Below, one piece after another: positions 45,730 to 59,034 of a stretch of 64,000 nt of DNA; positions within the stretch are counted from its first letter, which is position 1, and each line of letters opens with the position of its first letter. The position numbers and the translations under genes are program-made. The notes under the pieces were generated by a model. The model made no database searches. It had not been told where the DNA came from and saw only the letters and a program-made list of their open reading frames with translations. Source of the DNA: Micropterus salmoides (Eukaryota; Chordata; Actinopteri; Centrarchiformes; Centrarchidae); contig NW_024040041.1 of assembly GCF_014851395.1 (NCBI RefSeq), positions 9,044,041-9,108,040 on the forward strand, given 5' to 3'.

Positions 45730-48700
45730 TCAGCCTCTCTCTGACTGCTCCAGGTAAACTGACTTGGCTGGTCGGATGCTCTGGGTAAACTGAGTGAAGA
45801 AGGGAAGAGGAGCGGAGACAGAGACAAAGAAAGACAGAAAGAAAATTGTTGGGTTTAGAGAAAGAATTTGAAAGAAATTAAGCGGAAGTAATTAATTAAT
45901 TAATAATTAAGGTCAGTAATTGGAGTGTGAGGAACTACAGTGGCAAAGGAAAAAGAGACAGGACATTCACAGAATCACACAAAATGAAATTTCCCCAGAA
46001 AAGGTATGAAAACCAACCTCTCATTCTTTACCTTGTGCTTCGGACACCGCAGTGAGAAGTTATCTTCGTTCAGAGAGCAATCTAAAAGGGGGGACAGAAA
46101 ATATCAGTACTGTGCTAACAGTAAAAAAAACATTTGTTTTTTACAACAGGTTAGTCTGCTATTTTAAACAGGCATAAATATCCATTATTGGGAAACAGTA
46201 TTTTGCGTTAAGCTACTTTTTACACTGCTTCTGTATTTATATAATCCACCCACCTGCTTCAATAGCGCACAGGTAGTGGTAGCGAAGTGTACAGCCTTTA
46301 CTGTAGCAGCCCAGGGTTGAGCCAACCATCTCACAGTATGAGCAGCTCTGAGCATAGACAGACAGAATGCCAAATAATAAATCAATACATCTCAAAACTG
46401 TACTGGACAGTGAAGAACAGCTGAGGACCTAGCAAAATGATAAAAATCAATAAACACATAACACGATTAATAATATACATTAATTCATAACTTATGAACC
46501 ACTGACAGTCAGCACCATAAATAACAAGTTATAATCCTGAAATATACCAAAACAAAACAGGTCGAATAGATACAGAGGACACTCACTGTTTCTCTGGCAC
46601 CATCTAGTGCCTCCTGCAGGCCATACAGTCTCCCACTGACAAGGTACACTCCACTGGTCCACACGATACATCCTTCGTGGACCCACAGCTCCTCTGGGTC
46701 CATGGGCATCTGAGGCAGCTGGGCGAGTTGCGCCAAGGGTCCCAGGGAGTCCAGGGCCGGCGGAGGGGGCTGGAAGGGCAGGGACGCCTTACTGTTGGAT
46801 GGCACCATTCTGGGGGAATCCTCACTAGATTTGTGCCTCCTTTTAAAGCGGGGATGCGAGGTCAGCTTTCTGTGTTGAGGTCGTTGTTGAGTTTCGTCTG
46901 GTGGATGCTGCAGCTGTTGCTGTTTTTGCGTCTGTTGCTGGTCAATCTCAAGGTCTAGCTCTCTCTTAAGCTCAGGGATAGGTCGGATATCTAGATTCAT
47001 GTCCCAGGTTATTGATGTTGTTTTACTGGTGGTGGCGGAGGGGGAGGAGGAGGCGGTGTTACTGTGCTTGCCAGACACATGCATCATCATTTCCTCTCTA
47101 CCATCTATGGGAGCATTTCTGACTGTAGCAACACGAGTGGCTGGGTTTGACTCTAGGCTGATGGCAGAGTCACTCTCAGTTGAGGGCTTGGTAAACTGAG
47201 CATCTTGTGTTTGTGTGTCTTGGATAGTGCTCAAAGCACTCGAGCTTATGTCTGAATTGGGTCCTGTTTTGTTTGGGCCTGTGGTTGCTTGACATTGTCT
47301 GACCTGTGGTGGGTTCTTGGGGAGCTTTGCAGCATATTCAGCTGGATAGAAAGGTCCATAGAGATCTCCAAGGTGTTTGTAATTTGCCCATTTCTGACAC
47401 AGGCAGCAAAGCAGGCGGCCAGAGTGATTAGTCTCTGTAATCACGGGGCCTGAAACAACATAGCCAGATGAAGGAAGTGCTTTTCCTGACTGAAGTGTAG
47501 TTTCCACCTCATCTGTCTCCCTTTTCTCTGATTCTCTGTCTCTCCTAGATAACTGGGAGGAAAGAGCTGAAGTCAGGAGAGAATCAATTCCACTCCCGCA
47601 TGCCTTCCCTCCGACTGCACCACGCTCTCCTTTCATCTTGTCTTCCTCGGCATTTACAATGGTGCACACAGCCCCGATCTCTGGTATTTTGTTCTCTACA
47701 TGTATGTGTGGAACAAATGGGCCCTTTCTATTTGGGTCCACAAAAACTCTATTTGTACCGAGGCTCCCTCCTGCCCCTAAAGGTGTATCTGGGTCATCTT
47801 TGGGCACTGATGCTGTTGACGTCGCCGCTGCTCCTCTCCTTCTCCTCCTCTGACGTCCTCTCGCTTCTAGTGGCTCATCTTCATCCTTCACACCTCTGCG
47901 TCTCCTTCGCACAGGTTTGACCTCAATTTCTGGCTGTGTGTCCTCACTCTCAACATCCACTTTCACTACCTGGGTTAAAATGGGTGGGGCCAGCGGGGGA
48001 GTGTTATTATTGTCTATCAGAGGCGGTGCTGCAGGGGCTGGAGTGCTGCAGGTAGTCTGCACTGTTGCTGGGGTTGTGGCAGCAGCTGTAATTGGAGTGG
48101 GTGGAGGTGCTGGAAGAGCACTCGGTGTTGTGCTCTGAGCCTGGACTTGAGACGGGCCCTGCGCCTGTGTTTGGGCGGGGTTTTGGGCCCGTTTCTGTTT
48201 ATTCACGCTCCCTACGGGCCTGCCCTTCTTCTTGCCAGATGGGAAATAGCCTTTAGGCACAATATTCTCTGGTGGCTTAGAATCTTGTGGTGACAGACTG
48301 GACCTACCAGAGGACATCTGATGTTGTCTATTCAGCATGTGTCCTTGAGCCTGGCTATGGTGGGGTGGGGTGGTTCCATAGTAGTCACTGCCAGGATAAT
48401 CATCAAATCCAATGCCAGATTCTTGAAGTTTCTGTCTAAGAAGATTAGCAGCAGACTGCTCTCCTCTTCTTGTCTCAAGCTGCTGGTAAGTGTTAGTGAA
48501 ATGTTGAATGTCGGACAGGGCAGATGAAGATGGAGGTGGGGAACCCTGGACTGGGCGTGGAAGAGGTGGAGGAGGGGGTAATGGTCCGAGCAAAGCGAAA
48601 TCCTCCTTGTCACCAGATGCTGATGCTACAGTGGCTCCTAATCCAAAGTCAAAATCTTGTTGTTTAAGGGCTTGGGACGTCTGATGAGGATCACATGGGT

Positions 48701-51700
48701 AGGCAGACGGAGGTAAAGGCCCAGTCTCATCAACTACTCTGAAGGGAATCATGTCATTTAATGAGTGACTTTCATCCATGTAACTATCATCCCCTCCTGC
48801 TACCCTAGGGAAATGTGCCAAGTCTTGGTCCTGTGAATCATTAAACTGTGGTATTTCTGAGTGAGAGAAGCCTGGGTAATGATTTGACTCATCATCAGCA
48901 TGGCCTGCTGGCTTTTTAATATTTGGTGTGATTTTCTGCACTATCGCCTCCAGTTTCAAGCCGCGTCCTTTCCTGGGAGGCAAAACCTTGGTATTACCAC
49001 TTGATGGAGACAGAGGTTGTGAATAGGTATTCTCTCCGAGCAGAGGGGAAGAGAGCCTAGGACATGGGATATCTGAACTTGATGAGTCATCTTCATTGTG
49101 ATGGCTAGACTCAGACTGAGCCCCAGGGGAGTGATGTGAATTTGTGGCAGCCCTCTGCTGAGACGCATCCTGGAGTTGCCTTTTGGCGGGAATCGGAGAG
49201 ATAAAAGAACGGACTCTCCTTCGCAACATCAGCGGATTTGTGTCTCCAGAACCCCCAGCTTTTGCCTGACGCTGCACCTGTGGCTGAGTGGAGTTCATGT
49301 CAGCAGAAGGCTTAGTGCAGCTGGATTGAGGGGGTGGGCAGGGATGTTTGGCTTCCTCTGAAACTCTTCTGGAGACCTCAGGTTCGGCAGCATTTTGGAC
49401 ATGAGTCATTTGTGGAGCAACAGGAGTGGGAGGAGGGAGAGGAGCAGGTGGTTGTGTTCTGTAGTAGGAGTCTCCCTCGATCATTCTAGCGCCTTCTCTA
49501 ACAGGGTGTGTTGACTCCCACATTTTCAAATCAAAGTAAGCACTTTGATGATGGAGTGAAGTTTTGGTTGCGTGTTGTTCACTGGGCATGTCAGTCATCC
49601 TCTGTCTCTGTTCTGATTGGCTGCCCTTATGTCTTCCTGGAGAAGAACCAGGCTGCATCATCATCTCCTTTGATGGCCTGTTCATTGCTTTTACCCAGTC
49701 ATTCATGTCATGGGGGTGATGAGGGGGGGCACGAGGATGAGGATACATCTGAAGCGTATTTGTGGGTTGAGTTTGGGGGGATAAATTGTGGTATGGATGG
49801 TGGGAGGGAAAATGGGGGTTACTGCGTGGCATCATATTCCCTTCTCTTGTATCTCCATATCGATATCCAGGAAAAGTGCTGCCACTGCCAGTTGATAGAT
49901 CAACCCCATGAAGATAGGATTGATGCCTTGTAGGTGAAGATAAAGGATTAGTGTTCATAGGATGAGAAGGCAAGGGGGTTATATCAATGTTACCTCTCCT
50001 ATATGGGTCAGCATTCATTACAACAGATGAGTGAACAGACTTGGAATGATAATCCATATCAGTCTCATTAGCTCCACCACTGCCATGATGATCAGTTTGT
50101 ATATGTGCAGTGTCTGGGCCAGCCTCTTTTGATGGTGTTTCCATTTTTACCACTTGTTTCTGTCCTGTATGCTTTTTACTCAGATCATTAGCTGCTGCTG
50201 GAGAGGAAAATGGCTGTTGAATCACAGAGGCTCCGCTCTGACTTTTCTCCCGCTCTCTCTCTCTGTCACTTTCCCTGTCCCTCTCTGGTGTGCTGCGTCG
50301 GTTTGGCGACACATCACAGATGACAGACCGCCGCTCTGATGGGGTTAATATGGAGCCTGATGATTTTTGAGACTCCGTTTGACCAATGCTGCCTGTTAGT
50401 GGCTCTGGTTCTAGCAAAAGGAGCTCCTGCACAGCAGAGGATTGACTTGATACACTAGATAATGCTTTTCTCTGCAGAAGAGAATAGTCAGCTAAGTTTA
50501 TATGTTTCGGTGGGGGTTGCTGAGACTCTGTAGCCTGTGGTAAATTACTCTGGGACACACCCACTTCAGTTTTTTCAGCATTTTGCAATTTCTTAGTGTT
50601 GGATACTTCTGACTTCACTGAGGACTGAGGGTCTGTAGTAAAATCAGGATCACTTCTGTGCCTCTGGTTTGGATGTAGGGGCTTTCCAGAGCTACCCATT
50701 TGGGTAGAATGAGCCAAACCCTCAGTTACTCCACTTTGCATCCTCATACTTTCAGTCATGCTGTACGAGTGTCTGGTTTGAAGCTGTTGTTGAACTTGGA
50801 GATGGGCAGGGAATGCCTGCTCTGGTCTGCCATAGCGTCTATCTAAATTGTAACCTTGAAGAACCTCTTGTAAAAGGCTTGGAAATTGCTGCATTTGAGA
50901 ATTATCCTCATGACCTTTAGCTGCTGCTCCTTGCCCTCTCTTCACCAAAGCCTCTGCTACAGAACCAGCATCTTTTGGATGCACAGGGCCATAACCAGTT
51001 TGTGATGGTTGGTACCCCAAGTATCTTGAATTTGATTCCATCACACCTGCCGGGCCAGCCCTCCCTCTGTTCTTCATTGACAAATCTGAGCCATATGTTG
51101 ATTCTGGGTGGCCATATTTATGTGGTCCAGACTGGGGAGGATTTTGAGACCTTCCAAAATTTGATTTCTGGTGAAGGGAGGAATATAGACTGAGATCTAT
51201 ACCTTCCTCCCCATTATGACTGCTTGATTCTTTTAAGTAAGACTGTTTCTCTTCTATACAGTTGTCTTGGGGATGCTTGCTCTTTTCAGTGTGACTTCCC
51301 TCAGACCGAGTTGAAACAATCACACCAACTGTACTGGCACTCTGTTGGTCCTCAGATGTGTGCTTATCTTCCCTCTCATTATTGTGTAATCTGGATGCAG
51401 TGTGCAACCTATTTTCTTTGTCCTGACCATTTTGTGTCTTGACTTCGCCATCTCGTTGCGTTTGTTTGCTGACTTTCTCTGTTTTCTCAACGACACCTTC
51501 ACTTTCATTTTTGATGACTTCGTTTTTTATTTCTGTTGTCTTCTTATGCCCACCTCTATGGTCATTATATTTTAAACCAGGCTCTGAAACACAATTTGGC
51601 AATGGATGAGGAATACTGGAGGAGGTGGACAAGGGGGATGAGGAAATAAGAGGTGTTGAATGTGAAGTTGGGCCAGTTTCTGATGATTGACATCCAAAGG

Positions 51701-53744
51701 ATGGAGATGATGATGAAGAGGGGACAAGAGCCACACTTGCTTTTGTTTCAGAAACAATTGGTTCTTTTGATGGTGGGTCAGAGGTGACTGTTTTAACATT
51801 TGATGCTTGTCCACTCTGTGTTTGACTCTGAGACGGAGGGTGATAGCCAGTTGGTTCAGATCCGCTGCTTGCACCACTCATCTGCCTCACCCTCCCATGT
51901 TCCCCCTCAGAAACCTGCTCCTCACGCTCCACCTTGGTGGAGGAGTCTTCATCAGGACCAACATCTAAGCTGGCACCATCAGCAATTGCCAATGCACTTC
52001 CATCTTTAACTGTACTAGTACTTGAGGCTGCACTTGCATTTCGACTCCTTGGTTGTGATGGGGGAACACCATGTGTTGCCTGTTGCATCTGCCCCCCATC
52101 TTTCCCCTTCTTCTGTGAAAGCACTGTGTCAGTAAGGAGCATGTGCTGAACTGTGTTTGGTAAATTGGCTACTTGTGAGCTCAAGGCATTGAGACTATTC
52201 AGGCCAGCATCCTGCATTTTGTCAAGTGGAGAAGATGAATACACAGAGGACCCTTCCTCTCGAGATCCAATCCCTGTGCCTAGATGCATTTTGTTGCGGC
52301 CTGTTGGAGGAACACTGCTCCCTCCAACTGCACTCATGCTGTGAGCTTTATGACTGCCACTGCTACCACAACTACTGATGCTGCTATTTGAGTTGGGAGT
52401 GGGACTTAACTGAGGCATGGTCTGCAGTAATCTACCCTGACCATGGCTGCTACGGGGGTTTGTTGTAGGAGGATGTGAAGGACCATGACCTGAGGGGTTT
52501 CCATGTGCCTCTGAGACACCCATCAAAGGAGAAGGAGATGAGCTACAACTGGGGGAATGCATCGCAGAGGCAGCTGGAGAGGGGTTGGATACTGGGCTAA
52601 AGTTTTGGTTAATTTGGGTTTGTTGAGCATTGGGATGCATTGGGGATTTGGCTATTTCTTGTGATGCTGCTTGAGGTATACTCGGATTGGAGGCTTGGTG
52701 ATGTTTAGCATATACGGAGCCTGGAGAGGAGCCCTGGTGTTGCATCTTGAGAGAGTTGTCATAACCTACTCCTAAATTGTGCTGCGAGTTGCGGTGCTGT
52801 AGTGTGGCTTGCTTGTGAAGTGAATGTGTCTGTGGGGAATATCCAGGATAATTTGAAGCATGGTAACTCTGTTGAACATTCTCCATTGGCCCCACATTGT
52901 TAGCAGCAACTGAACTGGAGACTGAGTTTGAACTGGAGTTGACACTGGGAGAACTGTTGACTTTGGGCTCGAACCCAGTGCTAGCAGCCCCATCGAGATA
53001 TCTCTGTGGAGGGGGGCTGTACATTCCTGATGACCCTGTGGATGTCCCGCCCTGTGGGGAGTAGTGTGGGTACTGAGGGGTCATTCTGTGCCCAGAGTGT
53101 GGATAGCTCCTATGCTGCTGTCCATGGTGGACAGCTGGGAAGGTTTGCCCATGCTGGCGGTGCTGCATCTGAGAACCTGGCACCGACTGCATTGCAGGGT
53201 TCTGACTCATACTGTACTGGTGAGAAGGAGAGAACACTCCAGAACCAGCACCTCCTCCTGAACCAGCACTGGAGCCATATTCTACTGGATATGGTGACAT
53301 CAGGCCAGATGATGGTGCAGAGCCAGATCCAGCATGCCGGTACTGGTGAGGTATATGTCCATCAATATTTGGGTACCCAAAACCTGTCCCATAAGCCATG
53401 CCCCCCCTTCTGTGCCTGTCCTTTCCACCCATTGAAAAATAATAATCCATGACGTCCTTCCTGTAAGGGTTGTTAGTGTTGCCACTGTGAATGTTACCCT
53501 GTGTTGGTGGTGGCTCCACAGCTCCTCTGTTTCTAGCACTGTAAACAAGCATGTGGCTTGCTTGACCTGGGTGGTGATGGCCTCTGTGCAGGCTCTGCTG
53601 TTGCATCCCTGCATAATCATCTGTCATCCTTGGGGAGATCTGGGGGTCTGCTGGCTGAGGGGGATACAGAGGTCCCCCTCCACCCCTCCCACTGAACCCC
53701 GGAGGTAGAGAGGGGGGAGCCGGACTGTTAGAAAAATTCTGCAT
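45730..53744 (-). CDS. tcf20: Transcription factor 20 (SPBP/AR1), chromatin co-regulator
   Basis: A nuclear chromatin reader and transcriptional co-activator, paralogue of RAI1, about 2450 residues (human about 1960). Minus-strand coding exons: 53744-46587, 46347-46254, 46081-46032, 45780-45730; phases match throughout. Most of the protein is disordered and rich in Ser, Gln, His and Pro. Landmarks: LPPRKGRGLKLEAIVQKI (about 1588-1608, shared with RAI1), an AT-hook-like KKKGRPVGSVNK (about 1840), a basic RRRRRG segment (about 1945), CCLCQKWANYKHLGDLYGP (about 2112-2130), and the C-terminal extended PHD/ADD-like zinc finger spread over the last exons (EELWVHEGC, CSYCEMVGSTLGCYSKGC, LRYHYLCAIEADC, SLRCPKHK). 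The end EQSERG matches what I recall of TCF20 and separates it from RAI1. An untranslated exon lies upstream. Reading on past 46587 in the big exon gives a false C-terminus ending at 46509. Confidence 0.93.
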
Positions 53745-54952
53745 TGTTTTTCCAAGTTTGGAAGTTTGGTGTCTATCCCAGGGAATGCTTCTTATCAGAA
53801 ACGGGAAGGCTTATGGCAGTAACCATAAATGACAAAGAGAGTCTATGGCCTGGCAGTAAAACAAGAAAATGCTTTCAAAATCCACCAAAGAGTCCACGCT
53901 GAGGAATACACATCACAGATGTTATCACTTTTTGTAGCAGAAAGTTGGTAGGGAGGTGTTCCTATCAATATATGAAAAGGCCAAATGGTAAAAATCTTAC
54001 TTCTTCAATGTGATGATGGTATGGTTATTTTCACTTTTTAAAAAAAGGTTCACTTAACAGATGGGGCTTAAAAAATTGAATTTTCAAAGAAAAAAGATAT
54101 GTAGTGAAGCAGGTTTCTTCTGCATAAAAATACAAGACTAAAAAGTGTGCAGTAATTCCCATGAAGCTGAAGCAGTTTGGCACTGAGCAGGCAATATCAT
54201 GGACAACTGACAGACACCACTATGTGAGATGTTCAACCTCAAATGTCTTTTCGTGCATACACTCTGGTATATTAACAGCTCAAGGAAACAGAGCTATGTT
54301 AGGATTAAATTGTATTTTGATCCAATAGCATCTTGTGCCCAAAAAGAAAAAAAATCTCAATAAAATCATTGAGACTGTGTTCCGTCGCAACAATCCTTCA
54401 GTTCGTCAATATGTGTAAGTTTGCTGGAACCTGACTCACACTTGTGTGAGACAAAAACTGCAGTAACTTTATTCAAGAGGTCTGAATACAGACCATCACT
54501 AAACACTCCCAGAGGCGAACACTCCATTGATATTCTCTTCAGCTCTTGAATGCAGAGTGTAATACTTTTTGAGATGTTCTTTTTTTTGGTCATTCCCTTT
54601 CAAATACTGTTGTCTTTTGTTTTTTACTTTTTTTCTACTGCATGCATTCACTCTGACTGTAGAAGTCTTTGGTCCCTATTTAGTAACTGTTCTTTTCTTG
54701 ACTCTGTGTTCAGATTCTTCTTGGTGCTCCCCTGTATCTTCAGCATGTAGTTGTCTTACCTTACCTGTTTTTTTCTGTCAACCATCATTTCATTCTACCT
54801 AGTTCCATGGCAACAATTTTCCAAAAGGAGGGTAATCCATTTATTCCACTTCAAGTTCAGTCAATTCAAGCTCCCGTTTTCTGTTTCTCTTCAGTATTTC
54901 CATGCAGATAAGTTCATTTTCCGATAGTTGCTGACCAGAAGCCTTCACAACT
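53745..54952 (-). other. 5' untranslated part of tcf20 exon 2
   Basis: Runs from the ATG up to an acceptor TTTGCATTTGCAG at 54953. AT-rich, with several upstream ATGs and short open frames. It contains the X-box-like site at 54802. Confidence 0.55.
54802..54814 (+). promoter_or_regulatory. RFX-type X-box motif in tcf20 5' untranslated region
   Basis: GTTCCATGGCAAC keeps both half-sites of the X-box with a one-base shorter centre. Motif only. Confidence 0.25.
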
Positions 54953-56961
54953 CTGCAAATGCAAAAGATAAATCAAAACAGTTAGCAGGCAAAAATAAAA
55001 GGTACCATTTATTTACAATACTTGGTGCTAAAGCTCTGTTGTTATAAAGAGAAATACACTGTGGTGCACACAATCATACTAAAAAGCAATTTGGGCCTAG
55101 TTCAATATCGTTTATCGTTTTTTTTTATTATTTTAACACTTATTTACTACAAACTTTACAAAAATTTATAAAATTAGTTTTGAGCCTTTGTTTAGGTCGT
55201 CTGTAACTCTGATCACCAAAATTGCTGTGGATTGCTGTGGTGAGGCTGTGTTCATTGACAAAGAAAACCTCAGTGCTGATCTAGGATCACATAATACAGA
55301 TCACATCAGCATTCACCACAAGTGGATTTATTTTTAGTGGTCCATCACAAATAAGATTCACCAAACAAACAATAATGTTTGTTCTTTGTTGCATACACTA
55401 TCCATTCACCTCCTTACTTCACTACTTAAAAGGCTTGCTGGCCTCACTCCTATTTTAATATGCACCATGAGTACAGCCTTTACTGTAGCTGGAGCTTTAA
55501 CAATACATTCCTAAGCTGTCTCTTCTGACTGATACCAAACAGGGTTGCTGAAGAGAAAAGTGGGTTAGCAACGGCATGCAATTAAGACAATAAAGTCACA
55601 AACACAACTTCACATGTAAACAAACAACCTCGTGGAGCCAAGACAGAAGCAGTCCATCTCACACCTCTTTAAAAGTAGACTAAAGACCTTTAGTGCATTA
55701 ACTTGTTTCAATGGGCTTTAATTATTATGGGTGGTAATTAAAGGGATGACGCCACCTTTATGGGGTCAACACCCATAATTGCCATGCGTGACACAATCCT
55801 CTGCTGTCTCCCTAAGATACACTGTAAAATGATTAATAGCCTTAACACAACTTTGGGTGACTTTTGTTGCAGTCACTTACTCTGAGCCACACAATAGTAA
55901 GTCCTCCCTGTTTATGATTATACCTACTGGTATAACTGGTGTGTTTTGTCTGTCAATCTTGTCATTAGTGTGAACCTATCTTCACTAATGTATTGTTGTT
56001 TATTTCAACTAATGAGCAGTTGATTTAAGAAATGTGGGGAAACACAGGACCAGGAGGGCAACAAAACAAACTGGTCATACTTTGTAAATCCAATAGAGTC
56101 AAACATACTGTACACAGGTCTATGTTCAAGTGTCACATTTAAGGGTCAAAGCTAGTGAGTGATGAAGTGCTAAATTGGTTAATTTAGAGGGACACTATTG
56201 ATCTCCACCCGTCTACGAGCCCATATCTTAATTACTAATTAATCACAGCAGCTTACTGTGCACGAGCAGGCAGCAGCATTCACAATACACAGAACAGTGC
56301 AGCATTAATAAAAACTACTGATTGATAAGAGGATACGCAATGTTTTTATTTTTTTTACAGACAATGATCAAACGCCAGCTCGGTTACATTTTGATGGTTC
56401 GTCGTCAACACAACACTGGCTTTTTTAACATAGCCTTAGTAGCTACATTAGCCAATAGCAAAGTATACGCATTACAATTAGCCTTGCATTGCTGCCTCTT
56501 TTAGCATTGTATGGTTAGCGTTAGCTAAAATACCTCACATAACTCCAAATTAAATATGCGAGCTAGCCGCATATGTTTAGAGCTAGCTAAGCTACAAACC
56601 ACTAGTTAGCATCGTAGCAAGCTAGCTAATTTGCGTTTATTACATTATCCCAAGCATTTGAGAACGTGCATTACACGATAGTTATATCTGGCTAAAGGCA
56701 CGGGGCAGCCAAGCAGCGTTTAGCTACACAAGAGAGGTGATTAGGTGCAGATGTGTCCCCCTCAGAAATGCAGTGGGGCTCTGAGTAAATGGGTTAGCTA
56801 GCATAAATAACGTATACTGGCAAGAGACCTGATGTGGGCACTGCATCAGAAAATTATCATCACGCAGCCTGACATTTTCCTAGAATAAACACAGCTAACG
56901 TTAGCCAGGGACAGGCAAGTCAGTCAGGAGACAGGCTAGCTAACATACTCTTAATGCATAC
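54953..56961 (-). other. tcf20 intron 1
   Basis: No gene seen. Between about 56440 and 56940 the intron is unusually rich in GCTAGC and TTAGC-type tetramers (GTTAGCTAGC, AGCTAGCTAATT, TAGCTAAGCTA), close to the promoter. Confidence 0.55.
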
Positions 56962-57260
56962 CTGAAAACGTAGCAATACAAGGCCCCTCGAAGACTGAAA
57001 GGCTGTTTTGTGACAATCCCGCTGCTGTGGCAGGAAACCCCAGTCTAGAGTCGACTGCTCCGCCGCTTTTCCCTCACCCTTTTGAGTCCAGACAACCCCG
57101 ACCAGCGGCGGCGAAGTCGGGGGGCCCGTCACGACACTCAGATCCCGGGCCTTTCTTTCGATTTCCCCTATTTTCTTTTGTCCTCACCTCCAAAAATGAT
57201 GAGAGCAGAGCACAATCGGGGTGCCTGTAGGTCCCGTAACCAGTGAGGTCCATACACCCC
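56962..57260 (-). promoter_or_regulatory. tcf20 first (untranslated) exon and GC-rich promoter
   Basis: A donor TTTTCAG|GTATGC at 56962/56961 marks the end of a 5' exon whose body (56962 to about 57240) is the most GC- and CpG-rich stretch of the region. It includes a GGCGGCGAAGTCGGGGGGCC block. There is no TATA box, as expected for a broadly expressed regulator. A (CT)n run at 57290-57312 lies just upstream. Confidence 0.6.
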
Positions 57261-59034
57261 CGCCCCCTCCCCTCTTGTTCTCTCGCCTCTCTCTCTCTCT
57301 CTCTCTCCCTCTTTCACACACCGCTTAGGTGATTCCACCTATCTCGAACTAAAATAAAACACATTGCCATCTCACAAGCCTCCACTAACACATGAAGATC
57401 TCAAACGTCAGTTTCCGTCACTAAATTGCATTTGCATGCCTTCATCAGTAGCTCGACCTATTCGTTTTCCTGTTAGACTACTGTTTTTTTCTTGCAACAG
57501 AAAGACCGCCTTGAAAATGCATACACACTCATATTCCTGCACCCCCTCCCTCATCTCTCTCCATCACATCCCTCCAACTCCCCTCCCTCTCTGAAGCTTT
57601 TGCAATTTCACTGCTTTTCACCTATTTCTTCCATAAAATCTGATATTATACTAATATTGCAAATGCAATTTTTGTATGTCTGGGCTTATCGTTTTATCAC
57701 AGCTCCTTTGTTCTTATTTCATCTCAAGTGAAAATGAATTAGGGTAGCCTAATGAAGGCACCAGGGTACAAAGGCAATGTGGATAGGAGATGGGGTTGAA
57801 TGGAAGGTTATGTCTGAAATGAATACATCAATAACAGATAAAAGACAATTTGTGAGCAAATAAGTATGCCTGCATTAGAGGAAGATTTCTGTGCGACGGA
57901 TGAAGCTTGTTAAGTTCATTGTGGTCTCTTAATGCAGTACAGTGCAGCTTTCTTTTCACAAAGAAAAGCCACTTAAATCATTACAATGATATCTAGCTAT
58001 TGGTTAATGTTTGACACGACACGCTCAGAACATCATCATGGCCAGAGCAACAATGGAGATGCTACTAACAGAATCCTATTCCCATTAAATTTATTGTGTT
58101 GTCTCTGCCTGAGCTTATCTGCTCTCACACAGGGCCAGTGAGTGCAGTGCAGACCCACTCACACTCTTCTACCATCATAATGATGTGCCCTATGCCCCCA
58201 CATCCATGGTGCTGCACTTTTAATATACTGCTGTGTGTCATACATGCGCACGCACACACCCAGAGAGAGACACTCACCACGACGTACATACATACATACA
58301 TACATACAAAGAAACCACAAACAATCACAAAAATCCAACCTGAAATGTACAAATGCGCACAAATAGCAAACACATCCCTGTGCAGTCACTCACTTAACCT
58401 GTCAATCACAAGAGTAAAATCTCTCTGTTTCTAAACAACAGTTCAATACATTTCATTCCCTTGCAGATACACGTCTATTTCTATCATAGTTGCCATAGCA
58501 ACTGCATCACAGAGCCTTAACTGTGGATAATTTTCAGGCTATGTATCCACGCTTGCTTTTTACATGTGCGATTTCATGCAGACTCTCTTGTTTGCTGGTA
58601 CAAACCTTCACCCATGAATCACTTGCGAGCAGTTGTGTACTTGTATTGCCACTGAGTCGGGGTGAAAGAGCTGAGAGGCGAGATAAAGGGCATTGATACT
58701 CGGAGCCAGCAAGTCAGCCAGCCAGGCCTATCCAATCAACAGGAATGCCTGCTGGGATACACACAGACTCTCTCCATCATGGACAAGGTCACAAAATCTT
58801 CTACAGAGGAGTCATAAAGCACACAGTTGTAAAGAAAGCAACTAGTTTTGAACACACTTAATGCCGTCCACATTTGTGTTACACACACAGTCACACAGAA
58901 CCATCCTCTCTCTTGTGTTGCGTTGCCAAAGTTCTGCAACTGCAAGTTCTAGTCTGTTCTGCCACCACAGGTACAGAGAAAGGAATCTGATGAACATTTC
59001 CTCTTTTCTCTATAGCAGGCCCTTTAAGCATATA
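57261..59034. other. Intergenic upstream of tcf20
   Basis: No gene seen. Holds the (CT)n tract, a (TACA)n microsatellite at 58285-58307 and an X-box motif at 58489. Confidence 0.55.
58489..58502 (+). promoter_or_regulatory. RFX-type X-box motif
   Basis: GTTGCCATAGCAAC is a full two-half-site X-box (GTTGCC-AT-AGCAAC), 1.2 kb upstream of the tcf20 first exon. Occupancy is inferred. Confidence 0.45.

Noticed and set aside
46509..46586. C-terminal extension of the large tcf20 open frame
   Set aside because: Intronic read-through: a GTGAGT donor at 46586 and the exons at 46347, 46081 and 45780 supply the conserved zinc-finger end.
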